Shown in pieces: positions 16,563 to 27,941 of a stretch of DNA of 64,000 nt (the stretch's first letter is position 1; each line of letters opens with the position of its first letter). The translations under genes and the position numbers were made by a program. This DNA is from Mycobacterium sp. Its GTDB lineage: Bacteria > Actinomycetota > Actinomycetes > Mycobacteriales > Mycobacteriaceae. Under the pieces are notes generated by a model. The model did not search any database and was not told where the DNA came from. It saw nothing but the letters and a program-made list of their open reading frames with translations. The stretch spans positions 293,432 to 357,431 of the forward strand of contig NZ_PKEK01000039.1 of NCBI RefSeq assembly GCF_002863225.1. The letters are read 5' to 3'.

Positions 16563-17318
16563 TCAGGCCACCACGTTGATCGGGTCGCCCAGATGGACCA
16601 TGTCGAAGTACCACGCGGCGTTGTCCGGGCTGAGGTTGATGCAGCCATGGCTGACATTCGCGTAACCCTGTGAATCCACCGACCACGGAGCCGAATGCAC
16701 GTAGACACCTCCCCAGGTGACTCGGACGGCGTACTGCGCGGTGATCTTGTACCCATCTGACGACTCGAGCGGGATGCCGATGGTGCGCGAATCCATCACG
16801 ACCGAGCGCTCTTTCGACAGGGCGGAAAAATCGCCGATCGGCGTCGGTCGGGTGGGCTTACCCATCGATGCCGGCATGGTTCGCAGCACCTCGCCGTTCT
16901 GGGTGATCGTGAACGTGTGCGCGGAAATACTCGCCGTGCCGACCACCTCGTCGCCGGTCTCGAAACCTGTCGACAGGGCATGCACCCGAACGCCGACGTG
17001 GCTGTGCGCCGGCCAGTAGCCGGCCGGCTTCCACACCACGACATTCGGCTCGGGCCACTCGAAGTGGCCCGACATACGCTGTGGCGCAGAGACTTTGATT
17101 GCCCGTTCGGCTGTCGTGCGGTCGGCGACCGGGCCGGTGAAGGTGACGATCACCGGGTGTGCGACGCCGACCACCGCGCCGCTGGCCGGCTGGATCGAGG
17201 CGACGGTCTCGGCCGGGTCCGGGGGCGCGATCGCGGCCATGCCAGGGGCGGCCGAACCCATTAGGGTCAGCGCGGCGACCGCTGCCGCGCACCAACCCAT
17301 TCGAATCGCTCTACCCAC
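16563..17318 (-). CDS. ldtA: L,D-transpeptidase, LdtMt1 type
   Basis: Forms 3-3 cross-links between meso-diaminopimelate residues of peptidoglycan. Counting from GTG 17318 gives 251 residues, the length I recall for M. tuberculosis LdtMt1 (Rv0116c), and places the nucleophile at C226 in NVSHGCINLS, with H208 in YVHSAPWS and H224. Residues 1-29 form a signal peptide (AAAVAALTLMGSAAPGMAA). Then come an Ig-like domain (about 35-130) and the YkuD catalytic domain (about 131-251). GGAGG eight bases upstream supports this GTG over an ATG at 17357. No C-terminal tail beyond the YkuD domain, unlike LdtMt2. Exported, acts in the cell wall. Confidence 0.93.
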   Translation of the reverse strand: MGRAIRMGWCAAAVAALTLMGSAAPGMAAIAPPDPAETVASIQPASGAVVGVAHPVIVTFTGPVADRTTAERAIKVSAPQRMSGHFEWPEPNVVVWKPAGYWPAHSHVGVRVHALSTGFETGDEVVGTASISAHTFTITQNGEVLRTMPASMGKPTRPTPIGDFSALSKERSVVMDSRTIGIPLESSDGYKITAQYAVRVTWGGVYVHSAPWSVDSQGYANVSHGCINLSPDNAAWYFDMVHLGDPINVVA

Positions 17319-17369
17319 GTGTCCACCCTCCGAGGCGATGCGAGCCCCCGCTCGCATGTCGTATCACCA

Positions 17370-17451
17370 ATATGCCCTACCCGGCGCTCAGCAAAGGGCG
17401 CTGATGTTGCGCACGGCCCGATCGATGCCTCATAGTACAGGGCATATGCCC
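17370..17451. repeat. Paired inverted repeats in the gap upstream of ldtA
   Basis: ATATGCCCT at 17370-17378 and AGGGCATAT at 17439-17447 are 9-bp inverted copies 60 bases apart. The second lies in a 12-bp perfect palindrome, GGGCATATGCCC, at 17440-17451. They occupy the 214-bp gap 17319-17532 between ldtA and the PPOX gene. Such spaced sites may serve a dimeric regulator of ldtA; function unproven. Confidence 0.35.
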
Positions 17452-17532
17452 AGTTGAGCGCCGTATTCTCCGGCGTGACCGGCGGCTCGGGCAACTGAGC
17501 TGGGACTGGCCTGGCAAGCGGATAGCCGGTCG

Positions 17533-17940
17533 TCAGGCGCGCCAGCTGCTCCATTGCCGCACGGCGATGGCAATCACCGGGCCGGGCAGCGAAACCGACT
17601 GATACTGAGGATATTTGGCGCGCAGAAATTCGCGCGCCGCGTGCGTGGTGTCATCGTCGTGATGGATGGCGGCCAGACCATCGGCCCGGACCCACCACAG
17701 CTGCGTCCAGTCTTCGGTGTAGTGGTCGACCAGAACGCTCACCTGTGGATTCTGCTCGATGTTGGCCAGCCGCTTGAGCCGTTGCGTGGTCTTGGGTTTG
17801 GCGTCGACCGCGGTGTAGACGACCCCGTCGTGCAGAGCGAACACCACCGGCACCAGATGCGGGCGCCCGTCGGCGGCCGCGGTGGCCAGCCGGGCGACCG
17901 GCGCCTGCGCGAAGTGAGCCTGCGGGTCGAAGTCGGCCAT
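17533..17940 (-). CDS. PPOX-fold flavin/F420-dependent oxidoreductase (Rv0121c-like)
   Basis: A 135-residue split beta-barrel protein of the pyridoxamine-5'-phosphate-oxidase-like class. [20 protein letters not shown], the start of the barrel, is near residue 17, followed by [17 protein letters not shown] and [19 protein letters not shown]. This matches mycobacterial Rv0121c-type proteins, many of which bind F420 or FMN. The longer open frame extends into the neighbouring SDR and is not used; ATG at 17940 gives the family N-terminus. It lies two bases downstream of the SDR stop, so the two genes form an operon. Substrate unknown. Confidence 0.85.
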   Translation of the reverse strand: MADFDPQAHFAQAPVARLATAAADGRPHLVPVVFALHDGVVYTAVDAKPKTTQRLKRLANIEQNPQVSVLVDHYTEDWTQLWWVRADGLAAIHHDDDTTHAAREFLRAKYPQYQSVSLPGPVIAIAVRQWSSWRA

Positions 17941-17942
17941 AA

Positions 17943-18704
17943 CTAGGTGATGGTCAGACCGCCGTCGACGACGATCGTCTGCCCGGTGACGTAGCCGCCG
18001 GCCGCCGAGGCCAGCCAGACCGCGGTGGCCGATAGTTCGCGGTCGTCGCCGAGGCGGCCCAGCACCAGTCGGTGTGCCTGGCTGTCCAGGTACTCCGGTG
18101 GATACTCGTCGGTCATCTCGGTCTTGAAGAAGCCCGGAGCGAGGGCGTTGACGCGAATTCCCTTGCGCGAGCCCCACTGTTGAGCCAAGTCGCGGGTGAG
18201 TCCGATGATCGCGGCTTTGCTCGAGCTGTAGGCGGCCTGAGGCAGGCCTGCCGTGGTGATTCCGAGGACGCTGGCGATGTTGATGATCGAGCTGCCGGGT
18301 TTCATGACGCGGCCGCAAGCCTGCGCCATCCAGTACGAGCCGTTGAGGTTGACGTCGATCACCGAGCGGAACTCGTCGGGCGTCTCGCGCGTGGCCGGGT
18401 GGGCGGTGCCGACGCCGGCGTTGTTGATCAGCACGTCGACCTTGCCGAATTCCTGCACCGCGGCATCGACCAACGCCTGACCCTGCTCGGGCTGGCTGAC
18501 GTCGGTGGCGACCGTCAACGCCTTGCGGCCACCGGCTTCGACCAGCGCCGCGGTTTCGGCCAACCGGTCGACCCGGCGGGCGCCCAGCACCACGTCGGCA
18601 CCGGCCTCGGCGAAGGCCTGGGCGAACGACACCCCCAGCCCGGACGAGGCGCCGGTCACGATCACCACTTTGTCGTCGAGCCGGAACGAATCGAGAACGC
18701 TCAT
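17943..18704 (-). CDS. SDR family oxidoreductase
   Basis: A 253-residue classical [12 protein letters not shown] near residue 17 binds the nucleotide, NNAGVG lies in the middle, and the catalytic pair is in [19 protein letters not shown] (Tyr and Lys of YSSSK). It ends in [21 protein letters not shown] lies about nine bases before ATG 18704. A longer in-frame extension upstream has no ribosome binding site and crosses the promoter region. Operon partner of the PPOX-fold gene. Divergent from pepA with a 247-base gap (18705-18951) in which I see no gene. Confidence 0.88.
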   Translation of the reverse strand: MSVLDSFRLDDKVVIVTGASSGLGVSFAQAFAEAGADVVLGARRVDRLAETAALVEAGGRKALTVATDVSQPEQGQALVDAAVQEFGKVDVLINNAGVGTAHPATRETPDEFRSVIDVNLNGSYWMAQACGRVMKPGSSIINIASVLGITTAGLPQAAYSSSKAAIIGLTRDLAQQWGSRKGIRVNALAPGFFKTEMTDEYPPEYLDSQAHRLVLGRLGDDRELSATAVWLASAAGGYVTGQTIVVDGGLTIT

Positions 18705-18951
18705 GTCAGATGACACCTTTGCCGTCGGGTTGGGCCGTCCTGCTAGAGCTCTGAAGCTACCGCCAGGGGGCATGTCGGCCGCGACGGAGATCGCCAACCT
18801 GCTCTGACCGCAACGCCGCTGTCGGAGCTCCGGCAGAACGTCGATATGCCCGATCCTGCGACGCAGGCTACGGTTAGATGGACGAAGCTGTGCCGGGCGT
18901 CACGGCATTTTCGGTTGAACCAGGGACGTAACTCACGCAGGAGGTGACGGG

Positions 18952-19980
18952 ATGCGCGGATCGCTCCGCCGCACACCGCGGAGGTCGCTGAGGTTGTTCA
19001 GCCTGTTGGCAGCGGCCGGGCTGGGGTTGGCGACAGCGCCCGCCCACGCGTCGCCCGTAATGCCCCCGCTGCCGCGTGACGCGGCCGCGGCCGCCGCTCA
19101 GGTGGGCCCGCAGATCGTCGACATCGACGCCAAGCTGGGCTACCAGAGCGCGATCGGCGCCGGCACCGGCATCGTGATCGACCCGAGCGTGATCCTGACC
19201 AACAACCACGTGGTCGCCGGCGCTACCGACCTCACCGCACGGTCCATCGCCAACGGCCAGGTCTTCCCCGCCACCGTCATCGGCTACGACCGCCAGCACG
19301 ACATCGCGGTGCTCCAGCTCGCCGGCGGCGGCCTGCCGGTCGCCAACATCGGAAACTCCGACTCGGTCAGCGTGGGTGAGGCCGTGGTGTCGCTCGGCAA
19401 CGCCGGCGGCGTCGGTGGAGCGCCCAGCGTCGAGGAGGGACGGATCGCCGCGCTGAACCAGACCGTGTCGGCCAACGACGCGCTGACCGGCAGCACCGAG
19501 ACCCTGGTGGGCCTGATCCAGATCGACGCGAACATCCGCCCCGGCGACTCGGGTGGACCGACCGTCAACGGCGCCAACCAGGTGATCGGCATGAACACCG
19601 CCGCGTCGCAGAACTTCCACCTCGGCCGCGGTCAGGGTTTCGCGATCCCGATCAACGAGGCGATGGCGATCGCCGGTCAGATCCGGTCCGGCGCCTCCTC
19701 GCCGAGCGTGCACATCGGGCCGACCGCTTTCCTCGGCGTCGGCGTCAACGACGCCCCGGGCGGTGGCGGCGCGATCGTCCGCCAGGTGATCTCGACCGGG
19801 CCCGCCGCCGGCGCCGGGCTCAACCCGGGCGACGTGATCAACTCGATCAACGGCCAGCCGGTCAATTCCGCGACGGCGCTGACGAACATCCTCGACCAGC
19901 ACCACCCCGGTGACCACGTCAGCGTGGGGCTGCAGGGCCGGGCGGTCGACGTGACCCTGGGCGACGGCCCGCCGGGCTGA
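18952..19980 (+). CDS. pepA: Secreted serine protease PepA (trypsin-like with PDZ)
   Basis: A 342-residue HtrA-like protease matching mycobacterial PepA (Rv0125, MTB32A) in order and motifs. It has a signal peptide (RLFSLLAAAGLGLATAPAHA) with likely cleavage after residue 32-34. The catalytic triad is H86 in LTNNHVVAG, D117 in RQHDIAVLQL and S200 in RPGDSGGPTV. A C-terminal PDZ domain runs from about 240 to 335 (LGVGVN, GLNPGDVINSINGQPV). AGGAGG upstream of ATG 18952 supports the start. It is followed by treS and mak as in other mycobacteria. Acts outside the membrane. Confidence 0.93.
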   Translation: MRGSLRRTPRRSLRLFSLLAAAGLGLATAPAHASPVMPPLPRDAAAAAAQVGPQIVDIDAKLGYQSAIGAGTGIVIDPSVILTNNHVVAGATDLTARSIANGQVFPATVIGYDRQHDIAVLQLAGGGLPVANIGNSDSVSVGEAVVSLGNAGGVGGAPSVEEGRIAALNQTVSANDALTGSTETLVGLIQIDANIRPGDSGGPTVNGANQVIGMNTAASQNFHLGRGQGFAIPINEAMAIAGQIRSGASSPSVHIGPTAFLGVGVNDAPGGGGAIVRQVISTGPAAGAGLNPGDVINSINGQPVNSATALTNILDQHHPGDHVSVGLQGRAVDVTLGDGPPG

Positions 19981-20063
19981 TCCAACACCCCAGCTCAGCG
20001 GCTACGCTCAATTCGTCTGGCGCATAAGGTTTTCGCCGCAGCACCCCGGGTACGTGTAACGTC

Positions 20064-21841
<1,778 letters not shown>

Positions 21842-21845
<4 letters not shown>

Positions 21846-23155
21846 ACCTGCCATGGTCAGAATGGCTCCCGCAACAGCGTTGGTACGCCGGTCGTAGTCG
21901 CGAAATATCCACTGCCGAGCCGGTTTTGGTGGTCGGGTTGCGCGAGGGCCTGGATCTCGTTCTGGTCGACGTGGCATACACCAACGGGTCGACCGAGCGC
22001 TACCAGGTGATCGTCGGCTGGGATTCCGAGCCGCCCAGCGAGTTCAGCGACGTCGCCACCATCGGCGCGGACGGCGACCGGGTCGGATTCGACGCACTGT
22101 TCGATCCGAGCGCGGCGGCGTTTCTGCTGTCGCTGATCGATTCGTCGGCCACCCGGGCAGACGTGTCGTTCGGCAAGGAGCCTGGCGTCACCCTGCCGCT
22201 GAAGGCCTACCCGCGAGTGTCGGACGCCGAACAGAGCAACACCAGCGTGATCTTCGACCGGGACGCGATCTTGAAGGTGTTTCGCCGGGTCAGTCCGGGT
22301 ATCAACCCCGATATCGAGCTCAACCGGGTGCTCGGCAGGGCCGGCAACCAACACGTCGCGCGGCTGCTGGGCACTTACGAGCTGACCGCGTCCGACGGCG
22401 AGGTCCCGCTGGGCATGGTGACCGAATACGAGGGCAACGCCGCCGAGGGGTGGGCGATGGCCACCACCAGCGTCCGCGACCTGTTCGCCGAGGGCGACCT
22501 GTATGCCTACGAGGTCGGCGGCGACTTCGCCGGCGAGTCCTATCGCCTGGGTGAAGCAGTCGCTTCGGTGCACGCCGGCCTGGCCGAGGCACTGGGTACC
22601 TCGCAGGCCCCGTTCCCGGTCGACACCCTGGCGGCCAGGTTGTCGTCGGCGGCCGCGGCGGTGCCCGAACTCGGGCAGTACGTGACGGCGATCGAACAAC
22701 GCTTCCAGAAGCTCGCGGGGCAGACCATCACCGTGCAGCGGGTGCACGGCGACCTGCATCTGGGGCAGGTGCTGCGCACCCCGGAGTCGTGGCTGCTGAT
22801 CGATTTCGAGGGCGAGCCCGGCCAGCCGCTGGAGGAACGGCGCGCGCCGGACTCTGCGCTTCGCGATGTGGCCGGGGTGTTGCGATCGTTCGAGTACGCG
22901 GCCTATGGGCCACTTGTCGAACAGTCGGCCGACAAGCAATTGGCTGCCCGCGCCCGAGAGTGGGTGCAGCGCAACCGCACTGCGTTCTGCGACGGGTACA
23001 CGGCGGCATCCGGGGCGGACCCGCGTGACTCCGAGCCGATCTTGGCGGCGTACGAACTGGACAAGGCGGTCTACGAGGCGGGTTACGAGGCCCGGCACCG
23101 CCCGGGCTGGTTACCGATCCCGTTGCGGTCGATCGAAAAATTCGTAGCAGATTGA
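21842..23155 (+). CDS. mak: Maltokinase (ATP:maltose 1-phosphotransferase)
   Basis: A 437-residue kinase of the aminoglycoside-phosphotransferase-like fold that phosphorylates maltose to maltose-1-phosphate. The Brenner motif [12 protein letters not shown] at about 301-312 carries the catalytic aspartate D304, and [20 protein letters not shown] follows with the metal-binding Asp. The N-terminal cap ([19 protein letters not shown]) is characteristic of mycobacterial Mak. Its ATG overlaps the treS stop (ATGA), matching the TreS:Mak complex known from mycobacteria. Length is slightly below the 455 residues of the M. tuberculosis enzyme. Confidence 0.95.
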
Positions 23156-23222
23156 TGTGATTGTCGCCTGAAAGGCGCTTCCAGCGCTGCGCAGGCCGTC
23201 GTTGCGATGGAAACATGGCGGC

Positions 23223-23921
23223 ATGCCCCGCGCGACCCTTGATATCCGTGAGACCTTCGACAGCGAGGCGCGCCTCGCGTACCTGTTGGCAGTGCTGGCC
23301 GGTGTACTGGGCGCGACCGCGTTCACCCACTCGGCCGGATACTTCGTCACGTTCATGACCGGCAACGCCCAGCGCGCCGTCCTCGGATACTTCCGTGACG
23401 ACGTGGTGTTGTCGATCACGGCAGGCCTGCTGCTGCTGAGCTTCGTCGCCGGGGTGGTCGTCGCGTCGATCTGCCGGCGACACTTCTGGGTGGCGCATCC
23501 GCACGGGCCGACGATGCTGACCACCTTCAGTCTGCTGGCGGCCACCTTCGTCGACGTGTTCGACGAAGGATGGACGGAAAGTCAGCTCGACTTCCCGCCG
23601 ATCATGTTGCTCACCTTCGGGATCGGCGCTCTGAACACCTCATTCGTCAAAGACGGCGAGGTGTCGGTGCCGCTGAGCTACGTGACCGGCACGCTGGTCA
23701 AGATGGGCCAGGGCATCGAGCGACACATCGCCGGCGGAAGTCTGGCCGACTGGTTCGGCTATTTCTTGCTGTGGGGTGGCTTCGTCTTCGGCGCCACCTT
23801 CGGCGGGTTGATGAGCTTGTTCGTCAACGGCACCGGCATGCTGGTGTTCGCCTCCGCGATGTGCACGCTGGCGACCGGTTACACGTACTTTCACCAGGAT
23901 CGCCGCGCCCTGCTGACTTGA
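23223..23921 (+). CDS. YoaK/DUF1275-family membrane protein
   Basis: A 232-residue polytopic membrane protein of the YoaK family. It has about six hydrophobic segments (LAYLLAVLAGVLGATAFTH, ITAGLLLLSFVAGVVVASI, MLTTFSLLAATF and others) and the family-typical FVTFMTGNAQRAVLGY and NTSFVKDGEVSVPLSYVTG. Function of the family is unknown. It occupies the position of Rv0128 between mak and fbpC. ATG 23223 is preferred; ATG 23202 is an in-frame alternative seven codons upstream, and neither has a strong ribosome binding site. Convergent with fbpC across a large hairpin. Confidence 0.85.
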   Translation: MPRATLDIRETFDSEARLAYLLAVLAGVLGATAFTHSAGYFVTFMTGNAQRAVLGYFRDDVVLSITAGLLLLSFVAGVVVASICRRHFWVAHPHGPTMLTTFSLLAATFVDVFDEGWTESQLDFPPIMLLTFGIGALNTSFVKDGEVSVPLSYVTGTLVKMGQGIERHIAGGSLADWFGYFLLWGGFVFGATFGGLMSLFVNGTGMLVFASAMCTLATGYTYFHQDRRALLT

Positions 23922-23936
23922 CTTCTCGCACAATGA

Positions 23937-23974
23937 CATCGGCCGCAGCGCTGGGGGGAGCGCTGCGGCCGATG
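23937..23974. terminator. Bidirectional terminator hairpin, 16-bp perfect stem
   Basis: The arms 23937-23952 and 23959-23974 are exact complements around a G6 loop. The hairpin lies between the convergent yoaK-like and fbpC genes. There is no U-tract on either strand, as is common for mycobacterial intrinsic terminators. Confidence 0.75.
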
Positions 23975-23989
23975 CGTGTGGTGGGTCGA

Positions 23990-25039
<1,050 letters not shown>

Positions 25040-25277
25040 TCAAACACGCAAGTAACTACAAGCGTGTCACTCGACGCGGGCTGTGGGATCGCGGTTGGCT
25101 AACGATTCAGTCGCGAGTGTCACCGTCGTATAACGATCGCGACTCGGCGTTATCGGACTCGAAAATCGCTTCTGCTGAGAAGAATTCGGTTCGCGGCGAC
25201 ATCGCGCGGCATCGCCCGATGTGAATAGGACCGTCCGCCATCGCGAATTCTGTTGCGCGGCAGAGGTCGTGGGGATC

Positions 25278-26213
25278 TCAACTCGTGGTGGCCCCGGGCG
25301 TCCAGGTCCGCTCGTGGACGGAGACGGTTCGGGCGACGATGAACAGCAGATCGGATAGGCGGTTGAGATACCGGACGATGGCGGGGTTCAGGTCGTCGAC
25401 CGCCACCGCGCGGCGCTCCGCCCGGCGACACACGGTGCGGGCCACGTGCAGTTCCGCGGCGGCTGAACCGCCCCCGGGCAGCACAAACGATGTCAGGGCG
25501 GTGAGTTGCGCGTTGGCTTCGTCGCAGCGTCGCTCCAGCCGGGTGACGTACCCGTCGTCGATCCGAAGCCCGTCGCTGTCCGCCGGGCCGGAGAGGTCGG
25601 CGCCGAGATCGAAGAGCTCGTTCTGGATCTCGGCGATCCAGCCGGCGAACGGATCCGTGTCCAGATGAGTGAGGACCACTCCGAGCTGGGCGTTGAGCTC
25701 GTCGACGTCACCGCCGGCTTCGATCCTCGGGTCATCCTTGGGCAGCCGTAACCGCCCGGCGGTCGAGGTCTCGCCACCGTCGCCGGTACGGGTGTAGATC
25801 GTCGTCAGGTTCACCGTCACTGTCGCCTCCGTTGCGTGGATGATTTCTTCGGTCGGATGATCGGAGGTCTCGAGTGCGGACAGCAGGCGCTCGAGCCGGT
25901 GGTTCAGCTCCGAGGTCTCCCGCAACCGGTCTCGCACCTGCTGTCGATGGAGCCGGACCACCGAGCGGAGATCCTCACCGTCCAGCGCCCGGCGGATCTC
26001 CTCCAAGTGGAAGCCGAGGCTGCGCATCGCGGTGATCTGATAGAGCTTTTCGGCCTGAGCGGCGCGGTATCGCCGATGGCCGGCGCCGGTCCGCGACGCC
26101 GGTGTGAGCAGGCCGACCTGCTCGTAGTGGTGCAGGGTCCGCACGGTGATGCCGGCCGCGTCGGCGAGTTCGCCGACGCTCCATTCCTGGTTGCCGTGCC
26201 CGCTTTCCGTCAT
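25278..26213 (-). CDS. MerR-type regulator fused to PduO-type cob(I)alamin adenosyltransferase
   Basis: A 311-residue single reading frame with two domains. Residues about 11-80 are a MerR winged helix (WSVGELADAAGITVRTLHHY, then GHRRYR), followed by a dimerisation coiled coil to about 115. Residues about 133-302 are an ATP:cob(I)alamin adenosyltransferase: IYTRTGDGGETS at the ATP site, DVDELNAQLG, the arginine-rich active-site block HVARTVCRRAERRAV (R259, R263, R264, R267), and RYLNRLSDLLFIVAR. PduO enzymes make adenosylcobalamin. MerR proteins twist promoters with a 19-bp spacer, and exactly such a promoter lies in front of the gene. An internal GGAGG/GTG at the junction could also give a 180-residue free enzyme. 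M. tuberculosis PduO (Rv1314c) is a separate gene, as I recall. Confidence 0.9.
   Translation of the reverse strand: MTESGHGNQEWSVGELADAAGITVRTLHHYEQVGLLTPASRTGAGHRRYRAAQAEKLYQITAMRSLGFHLEEIRRALDGEDLRSVVRLHRQQVRDRLRETSELNHRLERLLSALETSDHPTEEIIHATEATVTVNLTTIYTRTGDGGETSTAGRLRLPKDDPRIEAGGDVDELNAQLGVVLTHLDTDPFAGWIAEIQNELFDLGADLSGPADSDGLRIDDGYVTRLERRCDEANAQLTALTSFVLPGGGSAAAELHVARTVCRRAERRAVAVDDLNPAIVRYLNRLSDLLFIVARTVSVHERTWTPGATTS
25818..25830 (-). promoter_or_regulatory. Internal ribosome binding site and GTG at the MerR/PduO domain junction
   Basis: On the minus strand GGAGG (25830-25826) is followed by five bases and GTG (25820-25818), which begins VTVNLTTIYTRTG. That is the normal N-terminus of a stand-alone PduO enzyme of about 180 residues. 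It may allow two products from one gene. Confidence 0.55.
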
Positions 26214-26220
26214 CGCAATG

Positions 26221-26251
26221 AACCTACGACCTGACGCTACGTGAGGTGCAA
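26221..26251 (-). promoter_or_regulatory. MerR-type promoter with 19-bp spacer and dyad operator
   Basis: On the minus strand, TTGCAC (26251-26246) and TAGGTT (26226-26221) are separated by 19 bp. The spacer carries the dyad ACCTCACG-TAG-CGTCAGGT (26247-26229, one mismatch). This is the classic layout of MerR-activated promoters. The -10 box ends only seven bases before the ATG at 26213, so the message is probably leaderless. Confidence 0.75.
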
Positions 26252-26296
26252 GTCCGGACGCGCCCGTCGTGTGAACGGTGCGCCGGGCAGCCTGAG

Positions 26297-27124
26297 CTAG
26301 GTGACCAGTCGACGCAAGAAGGTTGACGCAGTGGCGATCCCGACGATCGCCGCGACCACCAGCACCACGATGTCCACCGGGTTGAACGCGGTGCCGATCA
26401 GCAGTGCCCGCAGCGCGTGGACTTCATAGCTGAGCGGGTTGACGGTGCTGAGCACGTGCAGCCAACCCGGCATCACGTCGACCGGGTACAGCGCATTCGA
26501 CGCGAAGAACAGCGGCATGGTGATGGCCTGCCCGATTCCCATCAGCCGGTCACGGTTGCGCACCAGCCCGGCCAGTGTCATCGACAGGCAGGCGAAAAAG
26601 GCGGAGCCCAGCATCACCACCGCCATGGCTGCGACGATGCGCAGGGGATTGACCGTCATGCCGATGCCCATCACGTACGCCAGCGCCAGGACGCCGACGA
26701 CTTGAGCCACCGATCGGACGCCGGCCGCGAACGCCTTGCCGGTGATCAGCGCGGATGCCGGTGCCGGTGTGACCATCAGCTTGGCCAGGATTCCGGCGTC
26801 CCGGTCCCAGATGATCTGGATGCCGTAGAAAATCGAGATGAACAGCGCCGACTGGGCGATGATCCCCGGTGCCAGGAAAGCCAGATACGACACCGGACCG
26901 GTGTCGATCACCCGCAGCTTGCTGAATGTGGTGCCGAAGATCAGCAACCACAGCACCGGCTGCACCATGCGTGTCACGAGTTCGGTGCGATCGTGGCGAA
27001 GCTTCTGCATCTCCACGATCGCGAAGGCGCCGACCCGGCCCAACGTCGCCGAGATGCGCTGGCGTCCCCGCGGCGCCCGGGCCAGGGCGACGGGCATGGG
27101 CTTGACTGCGGAATCAACCGGCAC
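26297..27124 (-). CDS. ABC-2 type permease of a drug/lipid exporter (DrrB-like)
   Basis: A 275-residue membrane component with about six hydrophobic segments (VLWLLIFGTTFSKL, YLAFLAPGIIAQSALFISI, VVGVLALAYVMGIGM, IVAAMAVVMLGSAFFACL, MPLFFASNALYP, VDIVVLVVAAIVGIA). It carries the ABC-2 signature LVRNRDRLMGIGQAITMPLFF. GTG 27124 is chosen because AAAGG lies nine bases upstream and it overlaps the ATPase stop by 11 bases; ATG 27097 is an alternative. With the ATP-binding protein it forms a two-component exporter of the daunorubicin-resistance (DrrAB) type. The cargo is unknown. Last gene of a MarR-ATPase-permease operon. Confidence 0.88.
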   Translation of the reverse strand: MPVDSAVKPMPVALARAPRGRQRISATLGRVGAFAIVEMQKLRHDRTELVTRMVQPVLWLLIFGTTFSKLRVIDTGPVSYLAFLAPGIIAQSALFISIFYGIQIIWDRDAGILAKLMVTPAPASALITGKAFAAGVRSVAQVVGVLALAYVMGIGMTVNPLRIVAAMAVVMLGSAFFACLSMTLAGLVRNRDRLMGIGQAITMPLFFASNALYPVDVMPGWLHVLSTVNPLSYEVHALRALLIGTAFNPVDIVVLVVAAIVGIATASTFLRRLVT

Positions 27125-27941
27125 GGCTGGCAACCTTTCGGCTGGAACGGATTTCGCGAAACGAGCCGACGTCCGCCGACTGCTTCGACAGCTGCGAGGC
27201 GGTGTAGTGGCGGAACACGTCTTCCAGAGTCGCACCCACCGACACCGTCCCCTTCAACTTCGACGGGGTGCCGACCGCGCGCAGCGTGCCCTCATGCATC
27301 AACGCGACGCGATCGCACAGTGCGTCGGCCTCCTCCATGTAGTGCGTGGTCAGCAGGACTGTCATCCCGAATTGGTTCTGCATGTTCAGCACATGAGCCC
27401 ACACCCGGTCGCGCGCAATAGGATCCAGGCCCACCGTCGGTTCGTCGAGGACCAGCAGTGACGGCCGGTTGACCAGCGCCTGGGCCACCTCGAGGCGGCG
27501 CACCATTCCGCCGGAGAATGTTCCGGCCGGGCGGTCGGCGACGTCGAGTAACTCCATGGCGTCCAGCGCCTCGTCCACCCGCGCGGACCGTTGCGAGCGT
27601 GGCACGCCGTACAAGCGCGCGAACCAGGCCACGTTCTGCCGTCCGGTCAGCGCGGGCTCAATCGAAAGCTGTTGCGGCACATAGCCGATATTGCTTCGGA
27701 TATCGGTCGTCTGGTCGCGGGCGTCGAGGCCGAAGATGCGTAGCTCGCCGCGCTGCACCGGGGTCAGGGTGGTGAGCATCCGCACCACGGTGGTCTTGCC
27801 GGCGCCGTTGGGTCCGAGCAGTCCCATCGTCTCGCCTGGCCGGACTTGCAGGGTGACGTCGTCGACCGCGGTGAACCGGCCGTAGCGGTAGGTCAGGTTC
27901 CGGGCGTCGACCGCCATCGGCAGTGCGCTGGTCATCGTCAT
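27114..27941 (-). CDS. ABC transporter ATP-binding protein (DrrA-like)
   Basis: A 275-residue ATPase with Walker A GPNGAGKTTV, ABC signature FSGGMVRRLEVAQAL, Walker B LLVLDEPTVGLDP and the switch histidine in TTHYMEEAD. A C-terminal extension of about 50 residues (VGATLEDVFRHYTASQ) is typical of DrrA-type exporters. ATG 27941 overlaps the stop of the MarR gene by four bases; a second ATG at 27935 has a better-spaced AGGAG. It energises the adjacent permease. Repression by the co-encoded MarR is likely, so the exporter is probably inducible by a compound that binds MarR. Confidence 0.92.
   Translation of the reverse strand: MTMTSALPMAVDARNLTYRYGRFTAVDDVTLQVRPGETMGLLGPNGAGKTTVVRMLTTLTPVQRGELRIFGLDARDQTTDIRSNIGYVPQQLSIEPALTGRQNVAWFARLYGVPRSQRSARVDEALDAMELLDVADRPAGTFSGGMVRRLEVAQALVNRPSLLVLDEPTVGLDPIARDRVWAHVLNMQNQFGMTVLLTTHYMEEADALCDRVALMHEGTLRAVGTPSKLKGTVSVGATLEDVFRHYTASQLSKQSADVGSFREIRSSRKVASRAG

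Noticed and set aside
26214..26296. Cobalamin riboswitch before the MerR-adenosyltransferase gene
   Set aside because: Only 83 bases are available, no B12-box is seen, and the promoter -10 box is seven bases from the start codon.
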